A DNA stretch of 64,000 nucleotides from the NCBI GenBank assembly GCA_963971575.1, contig OZ020624.1, positions 13,540,625-13,604,624 of the forward strand. Direction: 5' to 3'. Positions 1 to 9,700 of this stretch are shown in pieces; position 1 is the first letter of the stretch, and each line of letters starts with the position of its first letter. The notes beneath the pieces are model-generated. The model ran no database searches, was not told the origin of the DNA, and saw nothing but the letters and a program-made list of their open reading frames with translations. Both the position numbers and the translations under genes were made by a program. This DNA comes from Liopterus haemorrhoidalis. Taxonomy: Eukaryota; Arthropoda; Insecta; Coleoptera; Dytiscidae.

Positions 1-2
1 TT

Positions 3-1241
3 GTACCGGCAAGCAGTATAGCGAACATCATCAAAGGATGTCATGATGACATGGGTCATTATAGCGAGGAGAAAACACTGCAACAACTTAAGAAACACTT
101 CTGGTTCCCGAGAATGCGTAAGCGCGTGAAAATTTACATTAAAGCTTGCATCGAGTGTGCTTACTACAAGCAAGCAGCCGGAAAGGCTGAGGGACGACTT
201 CATAATATTGAGAGGGTTCCCATACCTTTCCACACGGTCCATATAGACCACTTGGGACCGTTCCCACCAAGTTCTAAGAAGAATACTCACGTGTTCGCAC
301 TTATGGACAACTTCACAAAGTATGTGTACATACGAGCCGTCAAAAGTACTAAGGCACAACCTGTGTACAAAACAATGAACGAATTCATCACGACCTTTGG
401 ATGTCCGGTGAGGATAATATCCGACCGAGGAACTGCGTTCACGGGCAGGATATTTGAAGACTTCTGTCGAGACAACGATATAATTCATGTCAAAAACGCC
501 ACTGCTACACCTCGCGCCAACGGACAAGTGGAACGCCTGAATCAAATCATTAAGACCGCCATCCAAACAACTTCAAACGATGACGAACGTTGGGACGAGC
601 ATCTGGACAGAATACAATTTAGCATAAATAGTATGCCTAATAAAACTACAAAAAGGAGCCCTAACGAACTACTTTTTGGGTTCCATCCCAGGAACGCACT
701 GCAGAACAAAGTGGTGCTAGCGTTAGAGAGGGAAGCGAATCAAGAACCGATCGACCTGTCCAACTTACGACGAGACGCTCTACAGAAAATAAAGAGCCAA
801 CAAGTGCACCAGAAAACGCGGTTTGATGAACGCCACAAATCACCACGTAAGTATAAGGTCAATGACCTGGTACTAATTAAAAGAGAGGTTGCAGCCACAG
901 GACAACCCAGGAAACTCGCTGCAAAATACAAAGGGCCATATGTCATCTCCGAGGTCTTACAGTTGCGAGGAACACAACGAGCTTTCCGCTCCGTGTACGC
1001 GACCGACCGAATGAAACCGTGGTGCTCTCCACCCGACCCGGGCGACGAAAGCGACGCCAGCCGCGACAACAGCGCCGCACGAGCCAGAGACGACAGCGTC
1101 GCACGAGCCAGAGACGACAGCGCCGCACGAGCCAGAGACGACAGCGCTGCACGAGCCGGAGACAACAGCGCGTTCAGGCCAGTGACGGGCATTATACAGC
1201 GACGTCAACCAAGACAACGACAGCGCCAGGGACGGCGCTAG
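3..1241 (+). CDS. Ty3/Gypsy Pol, integrase C-terminal part (5' end outside window)
   Basis: The frame is open to the window edge, so the true start lies upstream. An HX4H...CX2C zinc-binding motif (H at codon 14 of the visible frame, CIEC near residue 49) is followed by an integrase core with the D-D-E set: D in HIDHLGPF, D in ISDRGTAF, E in NGQVERLN. The core and the sentence 'SPNELLFG' further on are typical of Ty3/Gypsy integrases, which insert the cDNA into host DNA. The C-terminal tail is rich in Arg, Asp, Ser and Ala and consists of 8-residue repeats. The visible part has no frameshift or internal stop, so it looks recent. Family assignment below Gypsy was not attempted. Confidence 0.93.
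   Translation, partial: VPASSIANIIKGCHDDMGHYSEEKTLQQLKKHFWFPRMRKRVKIYIKACIECAYYKQAAGKAEGRLHNIERVPIPFHTVHIDHLGPFPPSSKKNTHVFALMDNFTKYVYIRAVKSTKAQPVYKTMNEFITTFGCPVRIISDRGTAFTGRIFEDFCRDNDIIHVKNATATPRANGQVERLNQIIKTAIQTTSNDDERWDEHLDRIQFSINSMPNKTTKRSPNELLFGFHPRNALQNKVVLALEREANQEPIDLSNLRRDALQKIKSQQVHQKTRFDERHKSPRKYKVNDLVLIKREVAATGQPRKLAAKYKGPYVISEVLQLRGTQRAFRSVYATDRMKPWCSPPDPGDESDASRDNSAARARDDSVARARDDSAARARDDSAARAGDNSAFRPVTGIIQRRQPRQRQRQGRR
1064..1183 (+). repeat. 24-bp in-frame minisatellite coding 8-residue repeats
   Basis: About five tandem 24-bp units encode repeats of the type DDSAARAR at the end of the integrase ORF. The unit is a multiple of three, so length changes keep the frame. Units differ by single substitutions (Ala/Val, Arg/Gly, Asp/Asn). 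Confidence 0.85.
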
Positions 1242-1257
1242 GACGAGCGCGGCCGAA

Positions 1258-1465
1258 TGTGAACAACCCACTGATCAATTTTGAATAGTGCGCCTACCGA
1301 CTCCAGCCGGAAGGTGCCGGACAGACTCGAACGAACAAGTAACAGACAGATGTCGGTTACACAGGGACACAGAGTACCGTTTAAAAGATTCTTTGTTATA
1401 ACGAATGAATTGTAATAACTTTTGTAAAATAAAACAGTGTTAATTCTTTATTGTTGTATCTGACA
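1258..1465 (+). repeat. Candidate 3' LTR of the first Gypsy element
   Basis: It starts TGTGAACAAC 16 bases after the pol stop and ends TGACA just before a TA microsatellite. A poly(A) signal AATAAA lies at 1429. TG...CA ends, size (about 208 bp) and position fit a short Gypsy LTR. The partner 5' LTR is outside the window and no clear polypurine tract precedes it, so the borders are inferred. Confidence 0.4.
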
Positions 1466-1864
1466 TATATATATATATATATATGATTTAGATTACTATA
1501 AAGTATCAATAATATGTTATTGAAAAAAAATGTATATATAATTTTGTATATTATACATACTATATTACCTTGGCATCACGACAAGTCTAGCTTAGTAATG
1601 CCAGCGTAATAAAATAAAACTGTACTCCTATATTTATGTATAATTTACAATAGCTTAACAAAATGTCCAATAACAATAGCTTAATTAGTTTGTCCAAATA
1701 TTTTGTGAATTAATATATATAAAAAATTAAAATAATTATATCTAAGATTAAGTATAGTGTCCACAGTGAATAAACATTTAATACAAAAATTTAACACAGG
1801 AAAAGTTATTTTATATTACTCCTACTACATTTTGTAAAAAAGTGACATAATCTCAAACGCCAAA
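1466..1864. other. AT-rich stretch without a gene; short TA microsatellite
   Basis: A (TA)n tract covers about 1465-1483. The rest is AT-rich, with a small hairpin (TGGCAT...ATGCCA, about 1572-1603). It may hold the 5' untranslated region of the following LINE. No ORF or RNA gene is visible. Confidence 0.6.
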
Positions 1865-2035
1865 ATGTCAAAAAGAGTGACAGATCTACGTTTAAGTGAG
1901 CTTAACAACGAACTCAAAGCAAGGAATGTCAAATGTACAGGGAAAAAGCAAGATTTAATAATTAAGCTCAAAAATATTTTAAATTCAAGCTTCATAGACG
2001 AAAATAACGTAAATGAGTCTGAAAAAGACTTTTAA
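1865..2035 (+). CDS. SAP-domain start of LINE ORF1
   Basis: A short frame begins at ATG 1865. Residues 5-37 (start VTDLRLSELN, then KARNVKCTGKKQDLIIKL) fit the SAP fold: a hydrophobic helix, a small-residue turn, GKK, and a second helix with LI. SAP domains bind DNA, often AT-rich scaffold regions. The frame stops after 56 codons, and a neighbouring frame (from 2013) continues with lysine-rich, coiled-coil-like sequence, so a frameshift near 2010-2035 probably split one ORF1. A nucleic-acid-binding role in the retrotransposon particle is inferred. Confidence 0.7.
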   Translation: MSKRVTDLRLSELNNELKARNVKCTGKKQDLIIKLKNILNSSFIDENNVNESEKDF

Positions 2036-2425
2036 AATACCATGCCACAAACAGAAGAGGAACAATACTCTGAATACATCCAGTAGCAGTAATGAAACTG
2101 TAATTAACAACGTTGACTATACAAAATCTCCTGTTAAAATTAGAGTTAAGACCAAAAATAAGAAAATCAAACTCATTAATAAAATAAAATCTCTTGAAGC
2201 AAAAATTCAACACCTTGAAGTTAGGCTCTAAAAAATTATTCGAAGCAACAAGAAGAAGAAATGCTCTGAATGTAAACAACCACAACAGGTAACCTCATCA
2301 AAAAATAAACAAACAACTCCGGACAACATAAAATGCCAAGAACCAGCCCCAAAAACCAGCCAAAAAGATATTATACCACCTCTAATACCCTCCCCAAAAA
2401 CTAATCAAAATGTCAGATAAAAAAG
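2013..2425 (+). pseudogene. LINE ORF1 middle part, lysine-rich
   Basis: The frame from 2013 to 2231 encodes about 72 residues rich in Lys, Ile and Asn, with a heptad-like end (LINKIKSLEAKIQHLEVRL) that could form a short coiled coil. After its stop a frame with CSEC and several Pro/Lys segments runs to about 2420. It lies between the SAP and SGNH parts of the same element. It is broken and too degenerate for a firm domain call. Confidence 0.5.
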
Positions 2426-2426
2426 T

Positions 2427-3017
2427 GTGCCGCACCAATTAGATAAACAAGTGCAAATACTGTTATTAGCGGACAGCCATGGTCACCATGCGGCATATAT
2501 TTTAGAAACTTTACTACCCCCTAGTAAATTTAGAGTTAGTGTTATCTTTAAGCCGAACGCTTGTTTTAATAATGTAATATATAATGTCAAACAACTTACC
2601 AAAAATTTTACACACAATGATTTTGTAATTATCATGGCAGGAACAAATGATATTTTAAATAATGGCATTTTACAACATTCTCTTATTAAACAAACCCTCA
2701 ATAGCACTTCACACACAAACACAATTCTCATAGGCACCTTGTTCCAAGAAAATAAAACTGATTTTAATAACAAAGTTTTCAAATTAAATTCTTTCCTTAA
2801 CAGCATGTCTTATGCATACAGCCATGTTACATTCATTGAGCCGAATGTACTAATCAGCTACTCTGATATGACAAACAAAAAGAAGTTAAATTCAAGTATA
2901 AAAATCTTCCACCAATACATACAATGCCTCTCAAATAAAATTAATAAATTGGAAGTAGCATTAAAATATACACAACCCGATATTTTATTCATCACAGAAC
3001 ATTGGCAATCTATGTAA
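2427..3017 (+). pseudogene. SGNH-hydrolase-like domain fused to endonuclease start
   Basis: Residues 9-17 (QILLLADSH) resemble the catalytic GDS block of SGNH/GDSL esterases, with DS near residue 16, and FVIIMAGTNDI near residues 69-79 matches the GxND block. Esterase-like domains occur in ORF1 of CR1-group LINEs, where they are thought to act on lipids or membranes. The end of the frame (TQPDILFITEHW) is instead the start of an endonuclease domain, so a deletion seems to have joined ORF1 and ORF2. The frame shifts at about 3000. Confidence 0.6.
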
Positions 3018-3991
3018 AATCTAACATGCACGTAAAATTGAACGACAAAATACTTGAATTTAACATCCCATTTGAAATAGAATGTTGCTGTGTAGAGATT
3101 AACAATATTGTTTTTATATCATGTTCTCGCCCTAGCGGCCCAAATGTTAATGTATTTCTAGACAGATTATGTGACATTTTAAATTATACTTTTTATCTTA
3201 AGGACAATATTGTTATAGGTGGAGATTTTAACATTGATCTCATGAACGATGATATAAATAAAAAATCCTTTATTAATATATTACAGTCATACAAATTAAT
3301 GACTACAATTAAGACACCAACACGAATAGTTAAGGATTCTAAAACATGCATTGACAATTTTATTTTATCTGAAAATTTACTCTTCAACAGTGTAGATGTA
3401 AGAGAGTTTGGACTATCCGATCATACAAGTCAATCAATTACCATCTATGTTGAAAACAGTTCCTTCAGACAGCCAATACAGAAGGAAATAACTGACTTTT
3501 CCACAAAAAACAAAATAAAATTCTACCAGTATTTAGAAACCCAAACCTGGGATAAAGTACTTTCCCAAGATTGCACCCAAAAAGCCTTTGATTGTTTCAG
3601 CAATATTCTTCTGTATTACCATAATATATGTTTTCCTAAAAAACTGATTACAGATAAACACAGCGGTAGAAACGGGCTTCCTTGGTTAACAGAAGAGGCG
3701 TGTGAGTTAAAAAAGAAAGTAAGTGCCTATCGCGAACTATCACAGAGATACCCCATTTTTAAAGAAATTTTCATCTCCACAAACCATGATTACAGTAAAT
3801 TATTAAAAAAACTAAAGATTGAACATAATGACAATCTAATTAATAACTCGACCAATAAAAATAAAACAGCTTGGAATATAATAAATAAAACTAGACAAAA
3901 CAATTCAGAAAATAACTCCTCTTTAATGTTTGAATGTGATAGCACAGATATAGACTTATCTATAAATTCAACAACTACTTTACATCAGTAG
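3002..3991 (+). pseudogene. LINE ORF2 endonuclease domain
   Basis: The frame holds the core of an exonuclease-endonuclease-phosphatase fold, the enzyme that nicks the target for reverse transcription. IGGDFNIDL near residues 71-80 and GLSDHTS near residues 136-143 are the Asp/Asn and Asp-His catalytic blocks. The N-terminal part sits in the preceding frame, and a shift near 3965 moves the end into the frame of the reverse transcriptase. Low-complexity Asn/Lys codons reflect AT-rich drift. Confidence 0.85.
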
Positions 3992-4760
3992 CTACAAATA
4001 TGAGTGCCAGCTTTGACACAAATATCGATCACCAATACATAGAGTCAAAAATTCCAATAAACATAAATACATTTTTCTTAAAACCCGTCACAGAACATGA
4101 CATAATGCAGGCTATAACAAATCTAAAAAATTCTTCTGCTGTAAGTACTGATAAACTATCGAATAACTTAATAAAACTTTGTAAGAACCTTATAACTATT
4201 CCCCTAACACACATAATAAATTTATATTTCCAACAACCAATATTTCCTAAAAAACTAAAAAATGTCCTAGTTAAGCCACTCTATAAAAAGGGTGATAAAT
4301 CATCATTCAACAACTACAGGCCTGTCACTCTAATTTCACCTCTATCAAAAGTTATAGAATCAATTGTAAACAAACAGTTACTTTCCTTCCTATCAAATTT
4401 TAAAATTCTTCCAGAAACACAACATGGTTTCGTAAAAAATAAATCTGTTGATACAGCCCTTTTTAACTTCGTTAGTGAAATATTAAACACATTAGATGCC
4501 AACAGCAAAGCATTAGGAATTTTTTTAGACTTGAGTAAAGCCTTTGACTGCATTCATCATGATATTTTATTCATGAAAATGAAGCGATACGGAATAAGAG
4601 GAATCGCATTAGACTGGATCAAATCTTACCTTACTGACAGAACCCAATTCACCTCGATAGACATTAAAAACTAGTCAAATTTTTCCGACAAAAAGTCTGT
4701 TACCCTAGGTGCCCCACAAGGAAGTGTCTTGGCTTCTACTCTATTTTTAATTTACGCAAG
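3992..4760 (+). pseudogene. LINE ORF2 reverse transcriptase, first half
   Basis: LVKPLYKKGDKS, FNNYRPVTLI, QHGFVKNKS and LDLSKAFDCIHHDIL are motifs 0 to A of a non-LTR reverse transcriptase; LGAPQGSVL is motif B. One in-frame TAG stands at 4672. The frame runs up to CAAG 4757-4760, where the 2.77-kb insertion starts. Joining the halves at that duplication continues the frame without a shift, and motif C (FADD) follows at once on the other side. Confidence 0.92.
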
Positions 4761-4860
4761 TGTTGCCGTAGCAAGCCTCGCCGTTACTAGTCACTTAGCG
4801 CGTCACTCATGACATTTTCATACGTTGTTATACATCGCCGGATACCGTGAGACTTCAGCG

Positions 4861-5770
4861 ATCTTATGATAACCGTGAATCTAAATTATTCGCGATATAT
4901 GTAAAACTATTAATATTTTTAGATTTCAAACTATTCCCACCAATCACAACAACCCTTAGAGTCATAAACCGCATTCCATCACCGAAAATCATATAAAAAA
5001 CGGTCATTTTTACTTGCCCGACCTTAATATATAAGGGGCAAGTATTGTAATCGCGAAAATTTTCGATGTCGAGATTTTGACGGATGACCACGTTTCATGG
5101 TCCAGAGAATCCAAAAAACCTATTTTCGAAGTGCCGTCCGTATGTGTGTGTGTGTGTGTATGTGTGTGTCTGTCTGTCTGTCTGTGTGTATACACGATAA
5201 CTCAAAAACGGTTTAACTTAAAGAGTTCGTTCTGGTACTAAAAAATTCTCCTATTAAATGGGAAGAACCCTATTGTTTTTTATGAAAATCGGTTGTTTAG
5301 AAATGGGAGTTTACTCGTGTAGATTTTAATATTTTTGCGAATATTTAGCAACAGAAAAATATTTCGAAAAAATGTATTGAACAAAAGTTACTATAAATGC
5401 AATAACTAATAACTTTTATTTGAGACGTTTTTTGATAAAACGAAAAATTTCGAAAAATTTTTGTAAAATTATTTAAGTCTCAATTTTTTCATACTTATAT
5501 GTAACGTTTCCATGGTCATGATAATTAATTCGTAACTAGTAAAGCAAGCCTTGGACAAAAATTTGTATAGAACATAATTTGATGTATTTTTGAAGATTTA
5601 TCTAAATATTTAAATTTTTTTTTTTTTTTAGTTTACATTTTTTTTTAAATATTTTTTTTATGGGAGGGCAAGTCTAGCGGAGGTTTCCTTTCGCCACTGG
5701 TTTACAATTGTCAACAGTTCAATCTCGCCTCTCAACAAGTAAATTCATCTCTACAAGTAAAAACTTCGCT
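4861..5770 (+). other. Gene-free 5' part of the LTR-like insertion
   Basis: AT-rich sequence with a TG/TC dinucleotide tract at about 5142-5190, a T-rich block (5606-5660), and 'ACTCAAAAACGG' after the microsatellite. No ORF with recognisable features. By position this could be a promoter or U3-like region; that is inference. Confidence 0.5.
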
Positions 5771-5804
5771 CTTTGAAAAGACCACGCTTCTTGCTGTGTG
5801 CTTT

Positions 5805-6152
5805 TCAACCGCCGCTACGCTGCGAAACCCACGCTTACTGCCGTGCGTTTCGCCAGTGCTTCTCAACCGCCGCTACGCTGCGAAACCCACGCTTACTGCC
5901 GTGCGTTTCGCCAGTGCTTCTCAACCGCCGCTACGCTGCGAAACCCACGCTTACTGCCGTGCGTTTCGCCAGTGCTTCTCAACCGCCGCTACGCTGCGAA
6001 ACCCACGCTTACTGCCGTGCGTTTCGCCAGTGCTTCTCAACCGCCGCTACGCTGCGAAACCCACGCTTACTGCCGTGCGTTTCGTCAGTGCTTCTCAACC
6101 GCGCCGTCACTGCGAAACCCACGCTTACTGCCGTGCGTTTCGCCAGTGGTTC
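5805..6152 (+). repeat. Six-unit 58-bp tandem repeat, GC-rich
   Basis: TGCGAAACCC recurs at 5821, 5879, 5937, 5995, 6053 and 6111, exactly 58 bp apart. The last unit is diverged. Because 58 is not a multiple of three, successive units rotate through the frames, and all three plus-strand frames stay open. The array directly precedes the Pro/Arg-rich ORF. I would not call the repeat-derived peptides genes. Confidence 0.93.
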
Positions 6153-6156
6153 TTAA

Positions 6157-7170
6157 CCATCCGACCATCGCGAAACATCACGTTTTGACCAACGGTGGTT
6201 TTCAACCAAATCAGAACGCGAAACAAACCTACCAGTGCGTTTCAACCGTCGCGGAACCCACGCTAGTTGCTGTGCGTTCGACCGGTGCGTACCGTCCTAC
6301 ACGTACCCCGGCCATCACGCGCAAGTATCTCGCCGCCCCCAGATATCATCGCCGGCGCCTCACAGCCAAACGCTGGCGCGCAAACGGGGTAAACTAGCAC
6401 ACGCGCGATACGTCGCCCGAACCATCTACAGACGCCGCCTCCGACTAGTGGAGACCTCGAAGCCATACATCACCGTCTCCCGGTCCGTCCAGCTTCATTT
6501 ATATCGAACAAGCGACCCCAGAGCACGTCTATTCGCACCGCCGCCGACACCGAAGCCACCAACACCACCACTAGAGCCGCTGACGGTACTTCCCGAAGTC
6601 CGCCGCCCCTCAGCCGCCCCCAGCATCAAGAGTCACACACGTGACACAATCTCACGACGCGTCAATCGTAAGTCCACCGCCAACATCAGCCGACCGCCTC
6701 CAAGATCGTCGACTGCCGCCCCCACTCATCAAAACCGTATTCGGGCTCGTTTCATAGAGCTATTCGGACCCGATACGCCACCGTCAACCCCCTCAACATC
6801 ACGCCGCCCCTCTATATTTTCGCCGCCCCCAACCCCCGGAAAATCCAGAGAGGAACCAGAGCAACGCGATAACCCGCACGCTACACCACCGTATTCACCG
6901 TTGACATTTGATACGACAGGAACTAACCCCGACTCGCCGACGGAAAAGTCTCTCCGAAAACTACGCCGGCAACTAATTAGACTACTGGGAGAAACCACGG
7001 CTCACACTCCGCTCTCGTCACCAGCGCGCACCGTCGCCACACCAACGACAACGTGGCCGTCTTCCCCATCTCAAGAACCTCTCCTGTCACATTCCTCTTC
7101 TTCCCGTCCGCTTCAGAGTCCACATCCCCAGATTCCTTCTCGCTTCACGAGGAGACATCTGGACTTCTGA
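6157..7170 (+). CDS. Pro/Arg/Ser-rich ORF with LFGPxTP motif, in the LTR-like insertion
   Basis: The frame is open from 6157 to the stop at 7170 (about 337 codons) but contains no ATG, so an upstream start, splicing or loss of the start must be assumed. An Arg-rich N-terminal block (YRRRLR..KPYITVSRS..SDPRARLF) is followed by Pro-rich linkers and the motif FIELFGPDTPPSTP, then a related LRRQLIRLLGE helix and the ending RRHLDF. The diverged copy at 51304-52452 keeps the same order, including KPYAAISRS, DPRAR, FGPxTP and the final LDF. Conservation in two copies suggests a real protein. No function is known to me; basic regions suggest nucleic-acid binding. Confidence 0.55.
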   Translation, partial: PSDHRETSRFDQRWFSTKSERETNLPVRFNRRGTHASCCAFDRCVPSYTYPGHHAQVSRRPQISSPAPHSQTLARKRGKLAHARYVARTIYRRRLRLVETSKPYITVSRSVQLHLYRTSDPRARLFAPPPTPKPPTPPLEPLTVLPEVRRPSAAPSIKSHTRDTISRRVNRKSTANISRPPPRSSTAAPTHQNRIRARFIELFGPDTPPSTPSTSRRPSIFSPPPTPGKSREEPEQRDNPHATPPYSPLTFDTTGTNPDSPTEKSLRKLRRQLIRLLGETTAHTPLSSPARTVATPTTTWPSSPSQEPLLSHSSSSRPLQSPHPQIPSRFTRRHLDF

Positions 7171-7532
7171 GAGCTCCAATATTTAAATAACTATATAATA
7201 TATTCTACATTATTGTTTTCTTATCTTATCATTTGTTTTTGTTATGTTTGTTCAAGTTCTGTATATGTTTTATTTCCGTTTGTGTCAACGCGACTATAGA
7301 TGTCTCGTTGACTTTATGTTCATAATAAACAATTAACTGTCATCGCTCTTTTATCTTTAAACATCATCATCATCATCTCCTTTACAGCACTTTATATTTC
7401 AGAGACGCTTTAGTTACGTCGCGGCTCTTCAAGCCGAGTATAGGCCGAACGACCCCGCTCCTGAGCTAGTTCGTGGTCTGTGTGAGGTTGGGACCTAAGG
7501 ACCTCTTCCGAGGGCCCCTTCCGCAACACAAG

Positions 7533-8385
7533 TGACTTACCTAATTATTTTACAAATATGACAAACTTAACCGTGATTTCATTTGCTGATGACAATAGTT
7601 TCCTTACTCGATGTAAAAACACGACAGATATTGAAACCTCCTTTAATGACGTAATGAAAATAGCATCCACGTGGGCAAATAAAAATAAATTAACCTTAAA
7701 TATTGATAAAACATCCTGTGTAGTCTTCAAAACGCCACAAAATAAATTAATTCCGCGTAAGCAATTAAATTTTGAAAACCAAAAAGTAAAAATATCGGAT
7801 ACCTCACTCGAACTAGGACTAACGCTAGACAAAAACATTAACCGGACAGACCACATTGATAAACTGTGTAGAAGGTTGTGCTCATGTTTATTCCTCCTAA
7901 GGTCGTTGAAACTGAATTGTAGCATCAACGTGTTAAAGAATGTATACTTTTCATGCTTCCACTCACATTTAAAGTACAATAATATCCACTGGGGCCAATC
8001 GACTAATTGCAAACAAGTATTTCGTCTCCAAAAGTCAGCAATACGAGTCCTTCAATCGCTGAACTCATGCAAGAAATATTTCACCCAACTTAACATATTA
8101 ACTCAACCAGCAGAATATATTTTATGTCTTTGTATGTTCGTCTACAAAAACAAACAACTGTTCCTAAAAATCGAACATTCCCATAAGACAAGGAACAAAG
8201 ATGCACTAGTTCCAAGGCCACACAATTTAACCTGTTACCAAAGAGGTGCCCATTTCAATTGCTGTAAATACTATAATGCGCTTCCTGATGAAATAAAGTT
8301 GTCAAAAAATGCACTCATCTTCAAGACCAATGTTAAAAAATACCTAATTGAAAGAGAATTGTATGACGTTCAGGATTTTTTTTAG
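7533..8385 (+). pseudogene. LINE ORF2 reverse transcriptase, second half and C-terminus
   Basis: This continues the frame from 4760. Motif C is VISFADD, about 12 residues after the junction, followed by LTLNIDKTSCVVF and LGLTLD (motifs D and E) and a C-terminal region with HLKYNNIHWG and RGAHFNCCKYYNALP. It ends in a normal stop at 8385. Within this half I see no frameshift, so the element was in better shape when it was interrupted than its 5' part suggests now. Confidence 0.9.
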
Positions 8386-8591
8386 ATAATTTCCATATTT
8401 ATTGTTTATTACTGTTTATTTATTTATTATTTTTTTTCACTGTCCATATCTCTAATGTTTTAAATAGTTTCTTATATTATTATGTATTGACTTTCTTTTC
8501 ATGTAATAGTATTATTGTTGTACATTGCTATTATGTAATATTTATGTACATGAAAGACAAGAATAAAACTAAACTAAACTAAAACTAAACT
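8386..8591 (+). other. 3' untranslated region and tail of the LINE
   Basis: AT-rich, no gene. It ends in AAACTA-type repeats (about 8563-8591) following AATAAAACTAAAC, a microsatellite-like tail as used in target-primed reverse transcription. Confidence 0.7.
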
Positions 8592-9504
8592 AATGCTGTC
8601 GTTTACTACACTTATAACATGAAAATATATAGTGGCAAGCAACCCGGACCCAACAACCTGAGTTACAAACCACCAGATGTCGTCAAAAGAATGGGACATC
8701 CAATTTATGGTACAGAGAGAAACATAACTGCTGATAATTGGTTTTCACAGGTGAAACTTGTTACTGAGCTGAAGGAAAAAAGAATTTCATATGTTGGAAC
8801 CATAAAGAAAAATAAAAGAGAGCTCCCCCCAGCTCTACTGAATGTGAAACATCGAATTCCACAATCAAGCATGTTTGGTTTTGGGGAGAATTGTACTATT
8901 GTTTCATATGTGCAAAAAAAATAATCGAAATGTTGTTCTTAAATCTAGCCATCATTTTGATGATGCTATAGATGAAGAATCTGGAGGAGCTGCCAAACCA
9001 GAGATGATCACATATTATAACCTAACCAAGTCAGGTGTTGATGTTGTCGACAAAATCTGCTCAGCATACAATGTTGCCAGAAACACACGCCGTTGGCCAA
9101 TGGCGGTCTTTTATGCTTTGTTGAACATCGCAAGCATCAATGCGCAAGTGATTTCGATCGGAATGGACAAAATAACATGCGAAAACGACTCTTTCTTCGG
9201 AAGTTCACTCATGAATTGGTCCTTTAAGTCTTCAGATTCAGGGTATTCCACTTAATCTTACTGAAAGTCTAAAAAGGTTCAAACCATCCGTAGGATCTGA
9301 CGAAGACTAGGACCAGTAGAAAAAGATCAAGCTCAAGTAAAACGCCGGCGCTGCGTTCTTTGTTATACATCACGAACAACCAGGCTGACTAAGACCATTT
9401 GCAAGAATTGTAAGCGGTGTATTTGTGGCCAGCATACTACCACAGTCTGTACAGAGTGTTACCTCCGGCTCCAAGAAAAAGGAAGAAGCGATGGCGACGG
9501 ATAA
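8592..9504 (+). pseudogene. piggyBac-like transposase, C-terminal half
   Basis: The coding sequence starts inside the gene at VVYYTYNMKIYSGKQPGP and continues with ADNWFSQVKLVTELKEK, SYVGTIKKNKRELP and SGVDVVDKICSAYN, all diagnostic of DDE piggyBac transposases. A frameshift at about 8920 moves it to a second frame. Beyond a further shift, a Cys-rich zinc ribbon (CKNCKRCICG, then CTEC) ends at 9504. The N-terminal half with the first catalytic Asp residues is missing on the left, where the CR1-like LINE inserted. Confidence 0.9.
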
Positions 9505-9700
9505 CGAATGGACACAATGAACTGATAAGGAATTTTTTTCATTTAGAATTATTTTACATTGTATTTTTTCCCCATGTGTTTTCTTTTAAATAAATAAATA
9601 ATGCAATAATGATTTGTATTAAAAACTTATTAAATAAATTAAAGATAATTATTAAACAAAAACCCCAATATTTTCATTGTTTTTTTCAAGTAAAAGTCAA
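9505..9700. other. AT-rich flank of the piggyBac remnant
   Basis: No ORF. It could contain the 3' end of the transposon, but I find no clear terminal repeat ending in TTAA. Confidence 0.5.

Larger units (their letters stand above)
4761..7528 (+). mobile_element. Solo-LTR-like insertion (TG...CA, 4-bp duplication) with internal ORF
   Basis: The insertion begins TGTTGCCG and ends CCGCAACA, which are inverted-repeat TG...CA ends, and is flanked by CAAG (4757-4760 and 7529-7532). These are marks of an LTR retrotransposon end product. At 2768 bp with no pol or gag it looks like a very long solo LTR, or a non-autonomous element. It contains a TG/TCTG microsatellite (about 5140-5190), AT-rich sequence, a 58-bp tandem array (5805-6152), a Pro/Arg-rich ORF (6157-7170) and an AATAAA near 7325. 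A diverged relative ends at 52765. Confidence 0.75.
1865..8591 (+). mobile_element. CR1-like non-LTR retrotransposon, interrupted by a 2.77-kb insertion
   Basis: In order on the plus strand: a SAP domain, a lysine-rich linker, an SGNH-hydrolase-like segment, an apurinic-type endonuclease, a reverse transcriptase split by the element at 4761-7528, a C-terminal region, and a 3' tail of AAACTA repeats ending at about 8591. SGNH/esterase-like domains in ORF1 are known from CR1-group LINEs, hence the assignment. Several frameshifts and stops make it inactive. Its 3' tail abuts piggyBac coding sequence directly, so it inserted into that transposon. The 5' border is not defined. Confidence 0.8.

Noticed and set aside
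740..1192. 150-codon minus-strand ORF rich in Ala/Leu/Ser
   Set aside because: Shadow of the integrase tail repeat on the opposite strand.
5773..6397. Three overlapping ORFs of 127-199 codons over the 58-bp array
   Set aside because: They arise because the repeat unit lacks stops in all frames; peptides are the same repeat read in rotation. Reported as a repeat instead.
6263..6998. Minus-strand Gly/Val-rich ORFs opposite the LFGP ORF
   Set aside because: Complement of Pro/Arg codons; no independent support.
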